Under the pieces are notes generated by a model. The model was given only the letters and a program-made list of their open reading frames with translations, searched no databases and had not been told where the DNA came from. Both the position numbers and the translations under genes were made by a program. This document shows, piece by piece, positions 26,278-38,695 of a stretch of DNA of 64,000 bases; the stretch's first letter is position 1, and the number at the start of each line of letters is the position of its first letter. The stretch is from Isoetes taiwanensis (lineage: Eukaryota > Streptophyta > Lycopodiopsida > Isoetales > Isoetaceae), in assembly GCA_021234155.1 (NCBI GenBank), contig JAJEKV010000003.1:22473569-22537568 (forward strand), read 5' to 3'.

Positions 26278-26560
26278 TTCGAAAGGGGCTACTTGAAATG
26301 TGGCCCGGCCAAAAGCTGTAGAGAAAATATGATAAGAATGATAGTGTATCATCATCACACAACCACGACAGTGTATGAAATGGTCCCTCAACTATGGCAA
26401 GCTGGAATGCGATATGTTGGGGCCATTCCAAGGACTAAGCCAAACTCTAAAAGTGGAACTTTTGGGCTTCTAGCAGGAATAATGCTAAGGTCAATGGTTA
26501 AAACATATGGGCATTATGGAAAGGTTTGGATTCATAAAAATGGAACCACGTGTTGATGCG
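26278..26560 (+). repeat. Interspersed repeat, pair of 39450-39720
   Basis: About 280 bp shared with 39450-39720 in the same orientation, beginning 'aaggggctacttgaaatgtgg' and ending near 'ggtttggattcataaaaatgg'. The copies differ by substitutions spread across the unit. It precedes a LINE endonuclease fragment here, so it may derive from the 5' part of the same LINE family. Confidence 0.8.
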
Positions 26561-26589
26561 CGGAAGGGTCCTGGAAGCCAACAGATCAA

Positions 26590-26735
26590 TGAAGGCATAT
26601 ATTATGCTTTGACAGGAGCACTGACTTCCAGATTTTGCGGCAAGATGTATTGGCAATTGGGTAGATAACGACTACTCCTCATTTACCTGTGCGGCCAGGG
26701 GTACCAAAGGAGGTACCTACCATGAGTAACCTACT
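26590..26735 (+). mobile_element. LINE endonuclease fragment
   Basis: The stretch aligns by eye with 60025-60145: both contain a DI(V/M)LL segment followed by an NW-V-..-SSFT-..-AARGTKGG segment. The DIVLLQE motif of the better copy is typical of the apurinic-like endonuclease of L1-type LINEs. Stops and frame changes show this copy is dead. Confidence 0.6.
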
Positions 26736-26739
26736 AAGA

Positions 26740-28105
26740 AATAATATTTTAAGGATTTTCTATTTAACAAAAATACATTGGTATATCCCTTTTAATTAAA
26801 AGATCTTGGAGTGGGGTTCTCAAAATTACAATAATGATTTTTTCCACTATGTTGCTTCTTGGATTTTGCAAGTGCATTAACCACCTACAATCTATTAAAG
26901 AAATTCAACAATTAATGGCAGAAGTATGTTTTAGATGCAATGTTGAATATAAATGCACTATTGTATAGTCCTTCTCCATATAAAGTGGCATCGATCATGG
27001 CAACCTCATTGCCATTCCAGGGCTGTGAGAGCATGGTAGATGCATGCATTGCATGCAGTTTTGTAGTCGATAGATCTTCTAGCAGATCTGCTTACCTTAA
27101 GGTTTCTATACTAGAATCTATTGGTAGTTTCTCTTCCCTCAGCAATTCCTCTACTCTTATTTCCTTGATCTTATGGAAGGGAGAGGCTTCTTCTTGCATG
27201 CTTACCATTGTTGGCACATGTTTTTTCATTTATTTGGCCTCTTCTAGCATGGCCTTATTTGTCATGATTCAGACAATTCCTCTAGCATTTTCTTTGGACC
27301 TAGCTTGTGGATAAAACTAAAAGTTCTCTTCCTATCAAGAGTTTTTAGTTCTATTCATGAGAGCTTGTACTTCCTATCGAGAGTTTTTAATTCTATTCAT
27401 GAGAGCTTGTACTATAATGGCAACAATTCAGCTAATTGAATTGCCATTTTAGACTATTTATTGAACACAAAGTAGCGTTTAAAAGTATGTAATGCAAGTC
27501 TCACCTCATTGAGTGGATTGAGAAACATATAAAGCCAAGCATTTATGATAATGTCATGCATCTCCAATGCCAAACAATGGAAATGAAACTTGCATTCCAA
27601 AAACTCTAGTATAAAGAACTAGCTATTAATTTGAGAATATGGTTATCATGCAAGCAATTCAAGCATCTATTAGGTATATTTAATTTTGTGGCTAGAACTT
27701 ATACAGTTATAATTACCAAAAATGAAGTGTATGACATATGTATGAAGTAACAGACATGTCAATAACAGTCAACACCAAATTAGCTTGTCGTCACATCATA
27801 TGTCTTACTAGGCGAGGTAAACAAACAACAAGAATAGCAATAATTTCAAGCATCTTTTGTGGCATAAGAATATATGTCAAGGATCTTTTCTTAGGGGATA
27901 GGATAATCTCTTGGACTAAGTTGAAAAAAAAAAAAAAAGAATGATTTTTTATCGTCCATTGAGACCAATTGGCCTATGGGACCCAGAAGGAGCGCAGCAA
28001 ACGTATTACTGTCCGGGTTAAAAAAACCCCGTCCCGAAGGGTTTTCGAGGGAAAAACCATGGCAGTACATTATCATGAAATAAATATCAATGATATATTT
28101 ATAGG
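26740..28105. other. No supportable gene
   Basis: The 124-codon frame at 26940-27314 has Ser/Leu-rich low-complexity character and no domain. A roughly 45-bp repeat ('cttcctatcgagagttttta...catgagagcttgtact') occurs near 27328-27414. An A-run lies at about 27923. Confidence 0.45.
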
Positions 28106-28150
28106 TACAAGAAATTTATCGCGGCGGCCAAGGCCACCGCGAACATTTCT
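28106..28150 (+). repeat. GC-rich hairpin element, copy 1
   Basis: A compact foldback with stem GCGGCGGCC/GGCCxCCGC around AA, flanked by 'gaaatttatc' and 'gaacatttct' arms. Its reverse complement lies at 35461-35505 with only a few differences over 45 bp. It stands out in an AT-rich background. Confidence 0.85.
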
Positions 28151-28680
28151 TTTGTTCCAACCCTGCGAAATTGGATTTACCATAAGTTTCAGACCTTATT
28201 TAGTAATAGATTTGTGACAGTTCAAAATGTGCAAAACAAAAGGCATTCTTGGTAACATTGATTTGAATTGGTAATTTCTATTTGGTTAACATGTGGATTG
28301 CATATCTTTTAGCTTCTTTTCTTGAGTGTCCACATGGATACCTCCTATTATTATTGAAGAGCTTGGCATGTAAACACTTCATATTTATAATGTCGTTCTT
28401 AATTGTTGTATTACCTCTGAAACGAGGTTAAGATACTGTAAGCTATCTGCATGCTACTACTTTAAAATGAAGGTTGCCATTGTGTATTAGACTTCTCAAA
28501 GATGCTCCATCGAGAGATGGGAAATGTCACCATTATATAGCTCAAGTCGTTCTGATAATAAAAGATACAATTGCAACATTTCTCTTTACCAAAATCTTGG
28601 AGTAAAGAATTTCTCATATTCACCTCACACGATTTTGGAGAAGAGCAATTCCAATCACTACATCATACATATGTGTTAGA

Positions 28681-29575
28681 ACATGCAGGATTTGAACCTG
28701 CGTTCCTATGTTCTAGTGCCTGTACAATAGAAGGATGCTGATCATAGTGACTATATGATTCCCACTATGTAGTCCCATTTATTATTTTAACCATGTCACG
28801 CAATGATAACCAGTGGGTTTTGAACCTGGGCGGGGCACACCCGTATCCAATGGTCTAACCACTCGATTATGATCACCGTGAATAGAGATCATTCATGCCA
28901 TCCAATGATAGCCAGTGGGATTTGAGCTTGGGCGGGGCACACCCGTAACCAATAGCCTAACCACTAGACTACCAATGCGATAAGCTTTTCTTCCAAACTG
29001 CATGTAAGGGGAATCATATAGTAACCATATAGCATACCATCTATTGCACGGGCTTAGAGGATATGTACATATATATGTGCATATATTTGTTTGAATATCA
29101 AAGATAACGTACTTCAGTGAACTTTATAGTGCATGTACAACAGAAAGATACTGATCATAGTGACTATATGATTCCCACTTTGTAGTCCCATTTATTTTTT
29201 TGACCATGTCACGTAATGATAACCAGTGGGGTTTGAACCTGGGCGGGGCACACCCGTATCCAATGGTCTAACCACTCGATTATGATCACCATGAACAGAG
29301 ATCATTCATGCCATCCAATGATAGTCAGTGGGATTTGAGCATGGGCGGGGCACACCCGTAACCAATAGCCTAACCACTAGACCATCACTGCGATAAGCTT
29401 TGCTTCCAAATTGCACACGCTTAAAATGGAATAAGCCCAATGCATAAATCATGGAGAAGATTAAGACTGCAAAACAACAATTGAATTTCAAATGTTTGTA
29501 ATACCTTCATTAGTAAAGTCATCACGCAATGATAATAAGTGGGTTTCGAACCTGGACAGGGGGCACCCGTATGGA
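28681..29575 (-). repeat. tRNA-like (SINE-type) modules, tandemly duplicated
   Basis: On the minus strand several modules carry pol III box-A-like words (such as AGTCTAGTGGTTAGG at about 28960-28974) and, about 35 bp on, box-B-like words (GGTTCAAAACC or GGTTCGAAACC variants). There are two modules per unit (about 28806-28880 and 28910-28980). The whole unit 28727-29005 is repeated at about 29140-29418, and a partial module lies at about 29530-29572. Near 28685-28705 a perfect GGTTCAAATCC box B sits in a hairpin. None folds as a full canonical tRNA by eye, so these look tRNA-derived. Confidence 0.6.
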
Positions 29576-29875
29576 AATAGTACATCAAACAAAAAAAAGA
29601 AAATGGCTTATGCACACAATTGTGTCAAAAGCAAAGATAACATACCTTATCAATATATAATCGTACTGGTGGCCACACGATATCCCCTAAAGATCTTATA
29701 ATTTATTGATGTTACTTAGTGAAGTTCTATGAATCAAAGACAATGCACCTTAGCGATAAACCACATGCTATCTACTGAGGACTATTCATTTCTTTCCACA
29801 AAGAAAGGATAATGTAGCTCGACAGTACTCCCACCTAAGAGTAGATATAACATACCTATATAACATACCTTAATG

Positions 29876-31279
29876 TTAAAGCAGTTCTTTGTAGACGAGG
29901 TTCACCGTGCTTCTCGTCGTATTCTCCGGTGAGAGGAGTATCAACACGTCTTGCCTGTTTCGTACACGAGTAAAGGCTGTATACAATTGACCATGCGCAA
30001 AAACATTCGTGCGAAGATCAATAACCACTCGATCGAGTGTTAAACCTTGGCAGCTATTAAATGTGGTCGAGTATGATAGACGGAGCGGTAGTTGTCGTCT
30101 ATGAATAGTCCATGGGCGATTTTCTGGTTGATAGAAGAAATCCGTCCTCGAAATTGGGTAAGTGTTCCCTTCTGGATCACCTAAGACTCTTACCATTACA
30201 AACTTCGTATGCATCGATTCAATTACAACTCTGGCATTCTTCACAAGGCCTTTCTCCATATCTAATCGTTTCATCACGTGGCATATTGCCCCCACTTTAA
30301 GCCTAAGTTCATGGTTAGGAATCCCAGAGTATGTGAAATTGTTTAGAAAATCCGAAGTTGCATATGGATGATCATGGATAAGTTCATCTCGCTCGGTGAT
30401 ATGGTCATGGCTATAGTAGGGCTTATCTTCACTAGGAACCCTGTTTAATATACGACCATTAAAATCATCGACATGCTTGTTGATCGGAGCAAGGGAAACT
30501 CGTTTGTCACATTCAGGTGGATTGCAAAGAATCTCTGGTGGATAAAGAAAGTTGACTGTATCTGCGATGTTAGTAGTTATGTTAAATAAATCCAACGACA
30601 CCGTGGTTTGTTCCCAATTCTCCCCAATGTTATCAACAAAATGCATGAGTTCCGAATCTCCTGCATTTCGTATCGGTTGATGGAGCCTCAACACGCGAAA
30701 AACTCTCCATAACGATGATGATTTTATAGATGCATTGAATGCTGCAATTCTCCCTCCTCCCTTCACAACAGGCGCAACTTGCCTAAAATCGCCAGCGGCT
30801 ATGAAATGTTTTCCACCAAAAGGAAGGTTGTTTCCACACAACCGTTGGAGGAGGTAATTCACGCTTTCTATAACAGCCTTGTTGGCCATTGGAAACTCAT
30901 CCCAAATAATGATCTTCGCTTCAATGATGAGCTGTGCTGCTCCTGAATCATGTTCTAACATTGAATGAAGTCCGGCGTTGTTTTCGACCACAGGGATTTG
31001 GAACAGGAAATGTGTTGTTCGCCCGCCTGCATATAAGCGGGCAGCTAGAGCTGTCGTGCCACATGGAAGGACTATACCTCTATTACTGCGTATGAGAAAA
31101 CATATACAGTTCAAGAGAAACGTTTTTCCTGTACCTGCTTTTCCATCTACGAAGATAGGTTCAGTGCTTTGGGAAGATTCTAACCATTGTTGTATAACGT
31201 TGTATAATTCTAAGTTCCAAAGTACATGTTTAATACCTACATGCGAAACCCAACTTGGGACTTTTTTTGATGTTGACTT
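29876..31279 (-). pseudogene. PIF1-like DNA helicase fragment (Helitron type)
   Basis: An uninterrupted frame of about 467 codons contains the superfamily 1B helicase motifs in order. Walker A GKAGTGKT is at 31144-31121 and the Walker B-like IIIWDEFPM near 30920-30894. AAGDFRQVAPVVKGG is near 30830, and the C-terminal FNSCQGLTLDRVV and GQLYTAFTRVRNRQDV motifs lie in the last 70 codons. No Met start is evident. Upstream at 31280-31282 there is an in-frame stop or the end of an intron (a T-rich tract then AAAAG at 31281-31277). Full PIF1 proteins and Helitron Rep-helicases have large N-terminal regions, and none is seen upstream. In plants most such copies are Helitron-derived, so I call a 5'-truncated fragment. 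It lies outside, and opposite in strand to, the Helitron at 32834-38695. Confidence 0.85.
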
Positions 31280-32334
31280 TTAGAGCAAAAAAGGTATGTA
31301 CAAGACTAATAGCAAGAGGCCACATTGATGAAAACAACTAGCATATTGAGACTAAGAAAAGTTACACATAAAAATAGTAATGCAGTCTATATGATTGCAA
31401 ATTGCAATGGAAAACAGTAAAATCTCTTAAGTTTAGCTTGAAGAGAGTTTTTTACATCTATATATGACACTAAATGGTCTAAGAGGAAGAATGACTTGTA
31501 TTGAGGAAGCTCTCCATTAAAGACGTGGATAAGTGTTTTGAGTTTCCTCTAAAGCCAAAGTCATGGACTTGCAAGCAGAAGTGAAGTTGGTCGATCCACC
31601 AATTGTTACTTCTCACTAATAATTTAGTAAAACCATTCAAGGCATCCCTCGTATTGCACATATCCACACATGCACACATCAATTCTTGTAATACATAAAC
31701 AATTTTGTCATTGAATTAATTAAGTCTTCTTCCCATAAACAAGACTGCATATTCAAATGATCAACTTATGTGAACACACTAACGTGTCTATTGTAATTAA
31801 GCATATCTCTATTTGCATTTTCTTCTCTGACTTTCAATTGAATACAACCCAAGTTGCTTACGTTTAAGCCCAAGCTATTTCTAAAGTACACAAGTTGTGA
31901 TGTTTCAAAGTGCAATAAAGCATAAGAACGAAGAACTTGAGAAAGTACCCAACATGTGATGCTTGCGATGTGCAAAATGCAAGCAAGCACTTTACAAAAT
32001 TGACTACATACTTATTATTGCATTTTGGGTGCATGTAATAATCTCGATATGAAAGCCCAGTACGAGAAACCCAAATCGAAAACCAATTTTTTGGGTTGCC
32101 CCTAGGGGGGCAAACCCTTGTTTATGTGGGTTTATGGCATATCCTAGGTATATGCTAGAATATACCTAGGATATGCTGATGACTGCTAAAAACCTACTAT
32201 TCGCTGTAAATGCTCGGTCACCTGCGTTCTGAATCCAGGATGCTCCAACCGAGTAACTGGCAGGTTCCCAAACTCCCGAGCAACGCTTGTTTGCAAATCG
32301 GAAGAATCTGTCACGCTATCGAAGCATGTGCTCC
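31280..32334. other. No gene seen
   Basis: I searched the minus strand for upstream helicase or Rep (HUH) exons and found none. Short frames lack domains. A palindromic 'tatcctaggtatat' type sequence occurs at about 32140-32175. Confidence 0.45.
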
Positions 32335-32833
32335 TTTTCTTTTCTGAACCTCGTGCAATGGGGACAAGTGATCCTGATAGCTTGATCTTAGAAATCACAA
32401 ACTTTATTCCTGACTTTGGAGCCATCTTCAAGTTTTTGTTATTAATACATGATAGCAAAGATAGGTTCAAAACTTTGATCACAGAGTCTCAGTATGAAAC
32501 GAAAAAATTAGAACCCCCGCTTACCTGGCTTCAAATCCATGTGTTTGTGGAATCACCAAAGTATTTCCTGCAAGGAAGGGCTGCTGAGGGCATCAATCTT
32601 CCCTAATGGAAATGCGTCAAGAACTCCTACAACGCTCTTCCTGTTTCTCGAAAGGCATAAAGAACTCCAAAAGCTTTCAATAAATTTTGAGCCCAGTACG
32701 TACCTTGCATAGCATCGAAAATTCATATCGGTTAGCAGTTCGAACAGTAGCAACCGGCAACCAGGTGGCTGACAGTTTACTGGAAACAACCAATTTGAAC
32801 CAGTTTTTGATATATTCTAATCATATTTCGACA
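32335..32833. repeat. Repeat R2, left part, interrupted by the Helitron
   Basis: Matches 2697-3198 closely and stops exactly at 'tttcgaca', where the Helitron begins. The remainder continues at 38696. Confidence 0.88.
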
Positions 32834-35460
32834 TCTATCTATATATAGTAATAAAAGCAAAATGTAGTTTGTGCAGAGCATCTCGGCCGTCAATTTCTTT
32901 TCCCACAACTTTCATTTTGGACCGTCAGATCATGACTATTCTTATTGTTAATCTTGGCCGTTAATTTCGTTATCTCTAATATATAATTCTAATATGGAGG
33001 ATTAGGGGGCAGCTTGCATTTAGTTTGGTTAATATTTTTTCTATGTGAAGGAGTGTATACGTGTAAGCATCTAAATATTTGGGAAGAATGGAGGCCTTTC
33101 TAGAAGCTACTCTGGAACGTGCCCCGTTCGTCTCTAGAGTCATCGATTTTAGAGGTCTGGAATAATCTAGAGGGTTCGTCATGTTGGTATAAAAAGGAGC
33201 AAGCGCCAGTTGAGCGCATCGATTACTTTGGTTGACAGTTTATAAGGAGTTGAAAGTCGGAAGTCAGAAAGGATAAGTTTGATCTTTCGTAGTGCGGCGC
33301 CTGGATTCACGGCCAGATTTGGGAAGTCGGGATGTTTGGCGGCATTGGGAAGTCGCAAAGCAAAGTCCGGGTTTCAGTTTGGAGTAGCAGTATTTCTTTT
33401 TTGTGGGCGATTTGATGGAGCGTCTGTATTTTCCACTATAGGTTTTATTTTCTGCCAGAAAATCATTGGTACTCAATCTTTATTTGGTGTTTGTTTTGGT
33501 ATGCGCCTTTGGCGATTCTATTTGTTGCCAGAAGGTCTTAAAAGCTTTCTTGAATCAGGCTAAAACGACGAAGATTGTTAATAGCCTGGGAGGATTAAAT
33601 GCGCTAAGACAGGAGCAAGCCATTCATTCTCACACATATTGCAGGTTCTGAAGATTTTGGCACTTGAGGAAAAGGTTTGTGAGATAGAATAGAAGGAGCC
33701 GAAAGGCGCAGAAGAACAGCTAGCAGGTTTCCTGGCGTGTTGTTCTATGGCAACTGCGAGTTGGTTTACTTAGTGGAAGCTGCTGCAGAAGGTTTTGGAG
33801 GGTGCAAGTTTTCTTAGTTTTGCCGTCTCAGGTCTAGAAGGCCTTTGGACACATTTTCAGCATAATTTTTCTGGTGAATTTTTTTCTCTTCATTCTATAT
33901 AATTCATTCTATATAAGAAGGAAAATGCAGATCTCTCGACCATGGCATATGAGGTCACTGTCTGTTCCTGAGCACGATATGCTGAAGTACCTAGGTACTT
34001 TTTCCATTCTATACTGCAAATGCATCTGCAACAGGAGCTTGTGATGGGCCACCAAGATAACAATGTCAGATTGTTTGCCCTTTTGTAGGATTCGGTCCGT
34101 CTAGATACTTCACATCCTTCAAAAGTAGGAAAAAGGGTATTCCTCCCTGCCGGGATCATGTTTTACTAGGCTTAATTTTGCTCGTTTTTAAGCGCAGGCG
34201 GCCAGAGTTGGTTATATGTGGATTTTTTACTTGATCTTTTCTTTTGTTACTGATGTTCCATAACAAGAGGATATAAGATTCTATTGTTACTGATGTTCCA
34301 TAACAAGAGGATATGAGATATGAGATTCTTTGTTGAAACTGAACCAAAGGCCTCAAGATCGTCTATGCAGGTAGTTAGTTTTACCTCTCTTTCTTTCTTT
34401 ATGCTGTTGTATTTTCTTTCCGGGTGGCCAATTTTAGTTGTTGTTAATTAGTAGAACATTCGTTGTGAATGAGTCTACCAAGCGACTTCCAGCTTCTCTG
34501 CATTTTATTTTATTCAAATGTTTTACTGTATTGTTTATGGGTTGTTATCTTCTGCTTATGGGTTATCTTCCGCTGAAGTATAGATGTGCCACGTTAAAAT
34601 GTTGTAGTGCATTTTTACCTTAGAAAACTTTAGAGGTATAACAATGCAAAATTCAATGCAAAATGAAAGGCTAAAGGAAAAATGTTGTACCAATATCTCT
34701 TTCTTTGTTGAAACAACGAAAAATGAGTAATTAAATGCATATCATCGTGTCAAATCCTGGCACTACATGCAACAAGAAGCCATAGCTGGTTATAAATTGC
34801 TCATATGAAGATCATATAACTCAAAATGTTTTATAAGCATATAATGTCACATCCAAATAGGAATAAGATATAGATGAAGCAATATTGCTCAAACTCTTCA
34901 TTTGTGCATCACTCAAGGCTGCTAATGCCAAATAAGTATTGCTTTTCAAAGACTTTAAAAGAATTTTAAACTAGCAATGTGGCATAATGTTTATGAGATT
35001 TTTAAGCTAAGGATGGCGCATTGCACGAAGTCTTAAATCAAATGATTACTTACCCCTTTGTTTATGTGATGCACATATTGCACAAAAAATGGGACCTTGC
35101 CATTTCTCGTGCTTATGTCATTCAGTCACAAACATGCATATCAATATCCTCTATATATGCAATTTAGAACATGACATAAATTAAATATGGCATCTTGGCC
35201 CTATTATAAACCCCTTCAAGTGTGCGCTGAATGTGTAACTTCTTTAATGCGAAAGGATTATGTTGCCCCTTATTTTCTCACATTTGACATTTGTAAGAGA
35301 ATCTTGAAAGATTTTGGAAATATTAGGAATATTGTTTAAGATAATAGGAGAATCCTAAACCTAAGCAAGTCTAGAAGGGATGTTCATGGTGGAGGGTCTT
35401 AAATTAAATGCAATATTAAATGTTAGATAGTAGTGAGTTCAATCCAATGAATCACTAGAG

Positions 35461-35505
35461 AGAAATGTTTGCGGCGGCCTTGGCCGCCGCGATAAATTTC
35501 TTGTA
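35461..35505 (-). repeat. GC-rich hairpin element, copy 2
   Basis: Contains GCGGCGGCCTTGGCCGCCGC flanked by 'agaaatgttt' and 'gataaatttc'. It is the inverted counterpart of 28106-28150. This copy is inside the Helitron and copy 1 is outside, so the two are not ends of one element. Confidence 0.85.
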
Positions 35506-38485
35506 TTCTATAATTTTTATTATAATCCATTAGATTAAAAGCGGTTGGAAAAGTTGCGCCTTCCTTTTTGGCCATAGCCTCCCCTAATTTCATTTCTTCT
35601 CTGATATTGATGTGCATGTGCGTTCTGTTGATCGCATTCGATATCTTCTTCCGCCATGGTTTGCCTCGGCCCCTCTTGTAAATCCAAACGCATTCCGACG
35701 AATTTCTTTTGACGATTGCCTGCTTAACAACGGCAGACCTCTCAAGCACAACGAGATTATTCGTTTCCAGTATGCTAACTCCTTCGTATACCCTCTAAGA
35801 TTTAAATCGGCACAGTTTTGCTAGATCTGCGAAGGTCCTGATACTAAATTTTGATCTTTTACCATGTTTCGGTTTAAAAGATATTGGCATTTCGCAGAGG
35901 CAGGGCAATTCCTGAATACCATCATTTGCAAGGATTGATAAACATTTGAAGACATAATCTGGCTTCTGGATAACAGGGTAAGTCCTAAATGCTGAATATT
36001 ATCTCTGATGTAGACAAGTTGGAGAACAGATAAGTTTTCATATTGATGTGGCCTTGCAACTATGAGAGTGCAACTATGAGAGAGCCCTAGGTTTCATTAG
36101 GCATGAGTTTAACTTCTGTATATTTGCTCAGGTTTTTCTTCTCTGTTCAATTCTATTCAATCGCATAAATGTTCTTTAAGGCATCTGGAATTTTTCTTGT
36201 GGATTATCTTCATGAAAAGTGATTACATCTGCTGATAGCATCAACTTCTGCATTGTGTTTATGCAGGCGGTCAAGGCAATGCAAAACTTTGGAAAAAGAA
36301 CCCACAGAGATGAGTTTGTGTCTGATGAAACTTATATGTGTGAATCTACTTAAAATTGATTGTTTTAGCAGTTGTTCACTTAAGTAAGGCTATTGACAGA
36401 TGCTGCCTTACGAGGAAGGATGTCATAAATACTGACTGCAGACTGCAGTAGAAGCTATTTTAGCAAACAAGTTTATCTTGCTGAGCCTTGGCTGTGTGCC
36501 TTTGTGGCCTTTATATGCTAATTGACATATCTGGGTATGTATTATATGTTTCGAAGAAGCGGAGAGTAGATTTGATTACTTCACAGCTAAGAATATTGGA
36601 TTATGGAGTGCAACGATTGCAGCACATATGTAGGATTTTGAAGATTGCCTTGCACGAATAGCCATGGAAGAATGTTCACATTGCAGTATATGTACTGGCA
36701 GGAAAGTGAACTTGTCATGTCAGATAGATAGACATGTGGTTGTAGAGGAGTCGCATCCTTATATCTTCTGCTTCATTTAAATGCCTGTATGGCGAAGAGC
36801 TACTCTGGCAGTAACATGATTGATACCCAACGTATGCCATTATCTTAGAGTTTCAAACAAAAGTGCTCTCATCTGCAATAGATAAATACTGTAGGGATCG
36901 ACCTATATGTTATGTCATCCACCACAATTACAAAATTTTGCATGTTTCTAAATCATTGCACATCCTTACATCACCAGGTTGAGCATATCCTGGAACCATT
37001 GCCCCTTTTTTTGTGGATGCTTTGCTTTCTGCTATATCTCCCAGTAGTGCTACAGACCTTTTGACTTTTTCAAGCTTTATCTGATTAATTACACCTTGCA
37101 AAATATTGTCCTTATCTTGAATATTTATGCTGATGCACAATTGGAAGGGCATTGTATAAAGCATCAGACTCTAGATTTCCAGGCACCTAGGTGCATAATT
37201 GAAGATTTTCATGTTTGCCATGGAAATTTTCTTACGACCAAGAACTTGCTAATCATAGGCTTATCAGAGCGCAATTGTTGCATTTTCATTGCGAAGACTA
37301 CCAAGAGTGAATATTAGAAGGGGCTGCATCCTGTGCTATGGCTAACTTGTAAATTTTCGTTGAAAATTGATGAGCTTTTTGCAATTGCTTGATATTTTAG
37401 CGAATAAGGTGAAAGCCATTCGAATATTGAGGGAATTGCTTACTACTAAACTTTCATCAGGGACTTTTCTTGCGAAGGTATGGACTTAAAACATGATTGC
37501 CTTTTTTCTTCTGTTGGTGCAATTAAATTGTAGCTAAGATTATATGCTGTCTATGTTGAAATATAGGAACCTTTTTAGAGCTGTAATCTACATCCATTTC
37601 ATTTAATGTTTTAATCATGCTGAATGGCAGCTCAATCTTCTATTTCTCATATATTTTTGCAGCTCATTCTTTTGTTTGTCATATTGGATATTTTTCATAA
37701 TTTACCGCACCGTCGTATACTTCACAAGTTTATATTCAGGATAACTTGCACCACAGACGGTCTATTTTTGACAATTATCACTTTCTTTGAAGTTCTTTTT
37801 AAGAGAAGGTAATAATCTGATGCATTGTATATTTTTAATGTTGGACAAAAGAACAATGCACTCTTATGATTGTATCTTCTAAACTCTAATCCAATTGTAA
37901 GTGCAAGCACATGCAAATACAACATTTCTTCATAGCATTAGCCATATATAGCTTCAAAGTGACATCCCTTACCTGCAAAGTATATTCATTTTTAGACTTC
38001 TTGTAGATTACTATATGAGCTCCATAGTCATGGATTTAAGCTAGATCATTAGAATCAAAATCAAGAACATATTGGTTTCAAAAGCATTCACAAGCTTAAC
38101 TCCCTTTATAGAGAAATGTAATTCATTTGTAATGTATGGCATCTACAATCAAGGATTCTTAAACACTTTTTTTTTTTTGGAAGTCAATGCTTTGCCTGTA
38201 GGTATGGCATCTACTTGCAAAGCAATTTTTTTGAGATCAACATTAGGTTTTTATTTTTACGTTAGGGCTATTACAATATATTATTTGCATGTTGATTGAT
38301 TGTGCTAATCGTGTAAACTATCTTTGATAAAGTATATTGAGGCATTGACTTCTAAAATTCTCTATGGACAATGCAGCTTGTTCATTCACAAAAGTTTTTT
38401 TAAGCAACTCATTCACATCTTGATGTAACACCATTCACAATGTCATCCTAAATAGTTTTGATACACTTTAAACAACCATATGTCA

Positions 38486-38615
38486 TCTTTGATATATTTC
38501 TACTCTTGTTGGGGTAGACTGAAGGTCTACGAATAGGCACTAAGCAGTAATCTTTGATATATTTCTACTCTTGTTGGGGTAGACTGAAGGTCTACGAATA
38601 GGCACTAAGTAGTAC
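38486..38615 (+). repeat. 65-bp tandem duplication near the Helitron 3' end
   Basis: Two head-to-tail copies of a 65-bp unit (from 'tctttgatatatttctactc' to 'ggcactaag.agta') lie about 80 bp before the terminal hairpin. They are almost identical. Confidence 0.9.
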
Positions 38616-38695
38616 TTTCCATGCATATTCATAATGCATATTATCTTTTGAATTATGCTTAAAAAAAGCCCAGCAACGCTGGGCACTTTTTCTAG

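Larger units (their letters stand above)
32834..38695 (+). mobile_element. Complete non-autonomous Helitron, 5862 bp
   Basis: The 5' end is TCTATCTATATATAGTAA and the 3' end is CTAG, preceded by a hairpin (GCCCAGC-AAC-GCTGGGC, 38668-38684) and 'actttttctag'. Helitrons insert between A and T without target duplication, and here 32833 is A and 38696 is T. The flanks rejoin to give the R2 sequence seen uninterrupted at 3190-3210. No Rep or helicase frame is inside, so it would have needed proteins from elsewhere. Internal content is mostly unassigned, with short frames at 33279-33563 and 35423-35749, a GC-rich hairpin, and small tandem duplications at about 34243-34315 and 38486-38615. Captured host fragments are possible but not identified. 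Confidence 0.92.

Noticed and set aside
26940-27314. 124-codon Ser/Leu-rich plus-strand frame
   Set aside because: No domain, no splice or promoter context, low-complexity composition.
28681-29400. Functional tRNA genes
   Set aside because: Box A/B-like words are present but acceptor and anticodon stems do not fold convincingly by eye, and the modules are repeated in a SINE-like way.
28106-35505. The two GC hairpins as terminal inverted repeats of one 7.4-kb element carrying the helicase
   Set aside because: The second copy lies inside the precisely bounded Helitron while the first lies outside, so they cannot be the two ends of one insertion.
29876-38695. The PIF1-like frame as the helicase gene of the 32.8-38.7 kb Helitron
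   Set aside because: It is about 1.6 kb outside the Helitron boundary and on the opposite strand.
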